From NCBI GenBank assembly GCA_021812735.1, contig JAKAMV010000525.1, forward strand, positions 1-7,195: DNA of 7,195 nt, given 5' to 3'. A program made the position numbers and the translations under genes. The notes beneath the pieces are model-generated. The model searched no databases, was not told where the DNA came from, and worked only from the letters and a program-made list of their open reading frames with translations. Positions 5,374-7,195 of this stretch are shown one piece after another (the first letter of the stretch is position 1; each line of letters opens with the position of its first letter). This DNA is from Chloroflexota bacterium (GTDB lineage Bacteria; Chloroflexota; Limnocylindria; Limnocylindrales; CSP1-4).

Positions 5374-5402
5374 TTGACCGGGGGCGCGGCGGCCCGTATC
5401 GT
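5374..5402 (+). promoter_or_regulatory. Sigma70-like promoter pair with no obvious gene
   Basis: TTGACC (5374-5379) and TATCGT (5397-5402) on the plus strand are separated by 17 bp, with 5 of 6 and 4 of 6 consensus matches. Transcription would begin near 5409, run straight into the GC-rich hairpin at 5421-5435 and then across the tRNA-Tyr gene in antisense. No plus-strand coding gene follows. Confidence 0.4.
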
Positions 5403-5420
5403 CAGGACCGGGTCGCGAAA

Positions 5421-5435
5421 GGCCCCCTGGGGGCC
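5421..5435 (-). terminator. Possible terminator hairpin downstream of tRNA-Tyr
   Basis: GGCCCC-CAG-GGGGCC on the minus strand forms a 6-bp all-GC stem with a 3-base loop, followed by TTTCG. It lies 44 bp beyond the CCA end of the tRNA. The stem is strong but the T-run is short, so termination is likely but not certain. Confidence 0.45.
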
Positions 5436-5479
5436 GGTCCCGGCGCCGGCGGCGGCCGGCGTCGTGCCCAGGAGAGTGC

Positions 5480-5564
5480 TGGTGGGCCGGGGCAGAATCG
5501 AACTGCCACAGCCGAAGGCGAGGGTTTTACAGACCCTTGGGCTCACCACCTGCCCGACCGACCC
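5480..5564 (-). tRNA. tRNA-Tyr (anticodon GTA)
   Basis: This 85-nt sequence on the minus strand folds as a complete class II tRNA with encoded CCA. The acceptor GGGTCGG pairs with CCGGCCC (one G-U). The D stem is GGGC/GCCC with loop AGGTGGTGA. The anticodon stem is AGGGT/ACCCT with loop CTGTAAA, giving anticodon GTA at 5530-5528. The long variable arm contains the hairpin GCC-TTC-GGC. The T stem is GGCAG/CTGCC with loop TTCGATT. The discriminator is A, followed by CCA. A long variable arm is normal for bacterial tRNA-Tyr. The gene appears functional. It forms the right neighbour of the abiE region, and tRNA genes are frequent integration targets. Confidence 0.96.
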
Positions 5565-6011
5565 ACTGGTGTCCGTGCGTGAAACCGTGCCGAGTGCGGG
5601 CCCGAGGGCCCCATCTACCCCTGCGCAGACCCCGACAATGGGTCAACACCGGGACCAACTCCGCGCCAGCCCAGGTGGTGCCGAGGGCGGGCGGTGGAGC
5701 CGGTCGCGCGGTTCACGGCCGGCATGGTAGCAGAGGACGGCCGCCTGGCTCGACCGTGCGCGCCCGTGTGAGGATCCGGGGCGAGTGGCCGCTGCTCGGC
5801 CGGCCCGTGAGGGCCGAGGGCTCAGGTGTCGCCGCCATGCCGCCGATTCGCGCGCGACCCATCGCACCGTCGCACGCCATGCCATGAAGCGCCACGACCC
5901 GGGACGGGGAGGCGCGCGCCTTTGATCGGATCGTGCCGCCATGGGCCACGAGCCGGCGCCGGTGGCGGGTTTCATCGCATGTCGAGCCATGAACCCGTCG
6001 GCATGCACAAC
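5565..6011. other. Non-coding region between tRNA-Tyr and the DUF72 gene
   Basis: About 450 bp hold no gene I can support; open frames are Arg/Ala/Pro-rich and lack ribosome-binding sites. The part near 5565-5640 should contain the tRNA-Tyr promoter, but I could not find a well-spaced pair: TTGTCG and TAGATG on the minus strand are only 15 bp apart. A GGGCCC-GA-GGGCCC hairpin lies at 5598-5611. A further hairpin lies next to the DUF72 stop. Confidence 0.4.
5966..5997 (-). terminator. Hairpin just after the DUF72 stop codon, possible terminator
   Basis: CGGGTTTCAT (5966-5975) and ATGAACCCG (5989-5997) can pair as a 9-bp stem with one bulged base and a 13-base loop. It starts 14 bp after the DUF72 stop codon. 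No T-run follows, so this may be an mRNA-stabilising structure and not a Rho-independent terminator. Confidence 0.3.
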
Positions 6012-6845
6012 TCAGGTCGGCGCCAGGACCTCGAAGCCCGCGCGGTCGGCCAGGCGGCTGAACGTGCGGGCGTTGGCGGGCGCGCAGGCGTGGCCGTCGT
6101 TGTTGAAGAAGACCCAGTCGCCTGTGGTGCCGGTGCCCTCCTCGGCGAGCCGCGTGGCGAGGGCGGCGAGGTCGCTTGAGTCGTAGCAGCCCGCGGGGAC
6201 CGCCGAGCCCTCGTGCATCCGGATGTAGCGCCAGTCGGCGGTGCGCCACTCCGGGGATCGCTCGCCGCGACGGTCCGCCCGGCAGAGGGCGGCGCCATGG
6301 TCGCGCAGGATCGCCTCGACATCGGCCGCGAACCAGCTCTCGTGGCGTGGCTCGAGGGCGACCCGGACGTGCAGCGCGGGCGGGGCGGAGGCGTCGAAGG
6401 CGGTGAGCGTGGCGTCGAGCGCCCCCGCGTCCACGGGCAGGTCGGGCGGCAGCTGCACGAGCACGGGCCCGAGGCGGTCGCCCAGCGGCTCGATGCGCTC
6501 CAGCATCCGCTCCACCGCCTCGTCCGGCTGGCGCAGCCGCAGCACGTGCGTCAGGTAGCGCGATGCCGTGACGGCGAACCGGAATTGGGGCGGGACCTGC
6601 CCGGCCCACCGCTCGCACTGCTTTCTCGTCGGCAGGCGGTAGAACGTGGAGTTGAGCTCGACCGCGGGGAACAGCGTGGCGTAGAACGCCAGCCGCTCGC
6701 CCGCCGGGAGTCGTCGGGGGTAGATCCGGCCGGCCCACTCCGGATAGTCGAAGCCCGACGTGCCTACGTGGAGGGGCAAGGGGCCCTGCCCACGGACGTG
6801 CCGCCGGTCGGCATCGGCTCGGTCATCGCGTGGCCTCCCCGTCAT
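6012..6845 (-). CDS. DUF72 (YecE-like) family protein
   Basis: This protein of up to 277 residues belongs to the DUF72/YecE family, soluble TIM-barrel-like proteins of unknown biochemical function. Visible signatures are VGTSGFDYPEWAGRIYP (27-43), FPAVELNSTFYRLP (59-72), FRFAVTASRYLTH (about 88-100), LGPVLVQLPPDLP, EPRHESW, ADWRYIRMHEG and the C-terminal DWVFFNNDGHACAPANARTF. All are in the expected order, so the core is intact. The start is uncertain. The ATG at 6845 adds an unusual Arg/Asp-rich lead of about 22 residues, while typical members begin just before VGTSGF. The TTG at codon 23 (6779) is an alternative. A much better ribosome-binding site (GGGGAGG, 6840-6834) serves an ATG at 6826 in another frame. 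No partner genes suggest a pathway. Confidence 0.92.
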   Translation of the reverse strand: MTGRPRDDRADADRRHVRGQGPLPLHVGTSGFDYPEWAGRIYPRRLPAGERLAFYATLFPAVELNSTFYRLPTRKQCERWAGQVPPQFRFAVTASRYLTHVLRLRQPDEAVERMLERIEPLGDRLGPVLVQLPPDLPVDAGALDATLTAFDASAPPALHVRVALEPRHESWFAADVEAILRDHGAALCRADRRGERSPEWRTADWRYIRMHEGSAVPAGCYDSSDLAALATRLAEEGTGTTGDWVFFNNDGHACAPANARTFSRLADRAGFEVLAPT

Positions 6846-6955
6846 TAGTGACGCTTCCCAGTCTCGTTCGGCGCCGGTTGCGGTCGACCGAGCGGCAGGC
6901 CGGCATCGGATAACACGCGTCTTGCGCTGCGCCCCGATGCCGAGGAGGGCCCTGC

Positions 6956-7195
6956 CTACCAGAGCGCGGTGCTGGGAGCGGGCTCCTCGGGCTGCCGGTG
7001 GAGATCCGAGGCGCCTGGGCGACCATGCGGTCGGCGCGACCGACTCGGCCGGGCGGGGGTGGCAGCTGCAACGCGCTCCGGTGCAGCCGCTGGCTGCGCG
7101 GAGGCCGCCGGGGAGGGCGCCGGCGGCATCAGGGGGCCGTCGTCGTGCCTCGGCAGCTGGATCGGCATCGTGGCCCAGGTCGGCTCGAGGACCGC
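6956..7195 (-). CDS. C-terminal tail of an unidentified protein, partial
   Basis: A frame enters from the right edge and stops with TAG at 6958-6956, giving 79 residues. It begins EPTWATMPIQLPRHDDGPLM (from residue 4), whose codons are almost all G/C-ending, as in the real genes nearby. After that it becomes a disordered Pro/Ala/Ser/Arg tail ending EEPAPSTALW. Such tails are common at the ends of cytoplasmic or membrane proteins in high-GC organisms. Codon bias weakens in the second half, so the tail could be read-through into non-coding DNA after an unseen frameshift. It lies 110 bp upstream of the DUF72 gene on the same strand. I do not recognise the protein. Confidence 0.45.
   Translation of the reverse strand, partial: AVLEPTWATMPIQLPRHDDGPLMPPAPSPAASAQPAAAPERVAAATPARPSRSRRPHGRPGASDLHRQPEEPAPSTALW

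Larger units (their letters stand above)
5140..5479. other. Intergenic region between abiE and tRNA-Tyr
   Basis: I see no convincing gene here. Long open frames run through on the minus strand, but they are low-complexity Arg/Gly/Ala-rich translations of GC-rich DNA. The stretch does hold a promoter-like pair on the plus strand (5374-5402), a strong hairpin (5421-5435), a CCCCG-rich run near 5315-5330, and the imperfect dyad GTACACGCG/CGCGTACAC around 5347-5365 (7 of 9 positions symmetric). Confidence 0.4.

Noticed and set aside
5269..5730. Plus-strand frame reading GRGRIELPQPKARVLQTLGL
   Set aside because: This is the familiar spurious translation of the antisense strand of tRNA-Tyr.
5713..6738. 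A 341-codon minus-strand frame overlapping the DUF72 gene
   Set aside because: It is a shifted-frame translation of the DUF72 gene rich in Arg/Ala/Pro, and only the DUF72 frame has conserved motifs.
1..7195. CRISPR array, origin of replication or riboswitch
   Set aside because: No regularly spaced direct repeats of CRISPR length, no DnaA-box cluster and no recognisable riboswitch core were seen; the only tandem repeat is the three-unit 12-bp one.

Overview
This is a high-GC (roughly 70%) bacterial window with strongly G/C-biased third codon positions, lipoprotein and small membrane genes, and a patchwork of gene remnants. That suits an actinomycete-like or Chloroflexota-like chromosome. The sequence does not settle the phylum, and no rRNA or marker gene is present to do so.

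Layout. Positions 1-358 (minus) hold the N-terminal third of a DUF4143-type AAA ATPase whose start codon lies at the centre of a perfect inverted repeat. Positions 539-901 (minus) encode a small single-pass membrane protein with a coiled-coil tail. From about 900 to 2160 the DNA is mostly eroded: a secreted-protein 3' remnant with an in-frame stop (1253-1435), a possible 45-residue membrane protein (1592-1729), a 12-bp tandem repeat (1813-1848) and the last 52 codons of an M20 peptidase (1955-2113). A probably intact lipoprotein follows (2163-2627, minus). Positions 2599-3198 carry two back-to-back 3' fragments of rve-type transposases. Next come the 3' end of a large serine recombinase (3205-3516) and a degenerate tRNA-Pro 3' half embedded in it (3440-3488).

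The best preserved functional unit is a type IV AbiE toxin-antitoxin operon on the minus strand: abiEi antitoxin (4309-5103) and abiEii nucleotidyltransferase toxin (3532-4305), 3 bp apart. Its promoter (TTGGCA, 17 bp, TACAGT) is overlapped by a perfect 8-bp inverted repeat and sits so close to the ATG that the mRNA is predicted to be leaderless. The operon lies between the recombinase/tRNA-Pro scar and an intact tRNA-Tyr(GTA) gene (5480-5564, minus), so this is probably an accessory insertion hotspot.

Right of the tRNA is a non-coding gap, then a DUF72 (YecE-like) protein (6012-6845, minus) with an ambiguous start, and the C-terminal tail of an unidentified protein entering from the right edge (6956-7195, minus). 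The most interesting points are the leaderless, operator-covered AbiE promoter, the tRNA-Pro-derived tail of the recombinase, the palindrome on the ATPase start codon, and the density of gene ends without beginnings.
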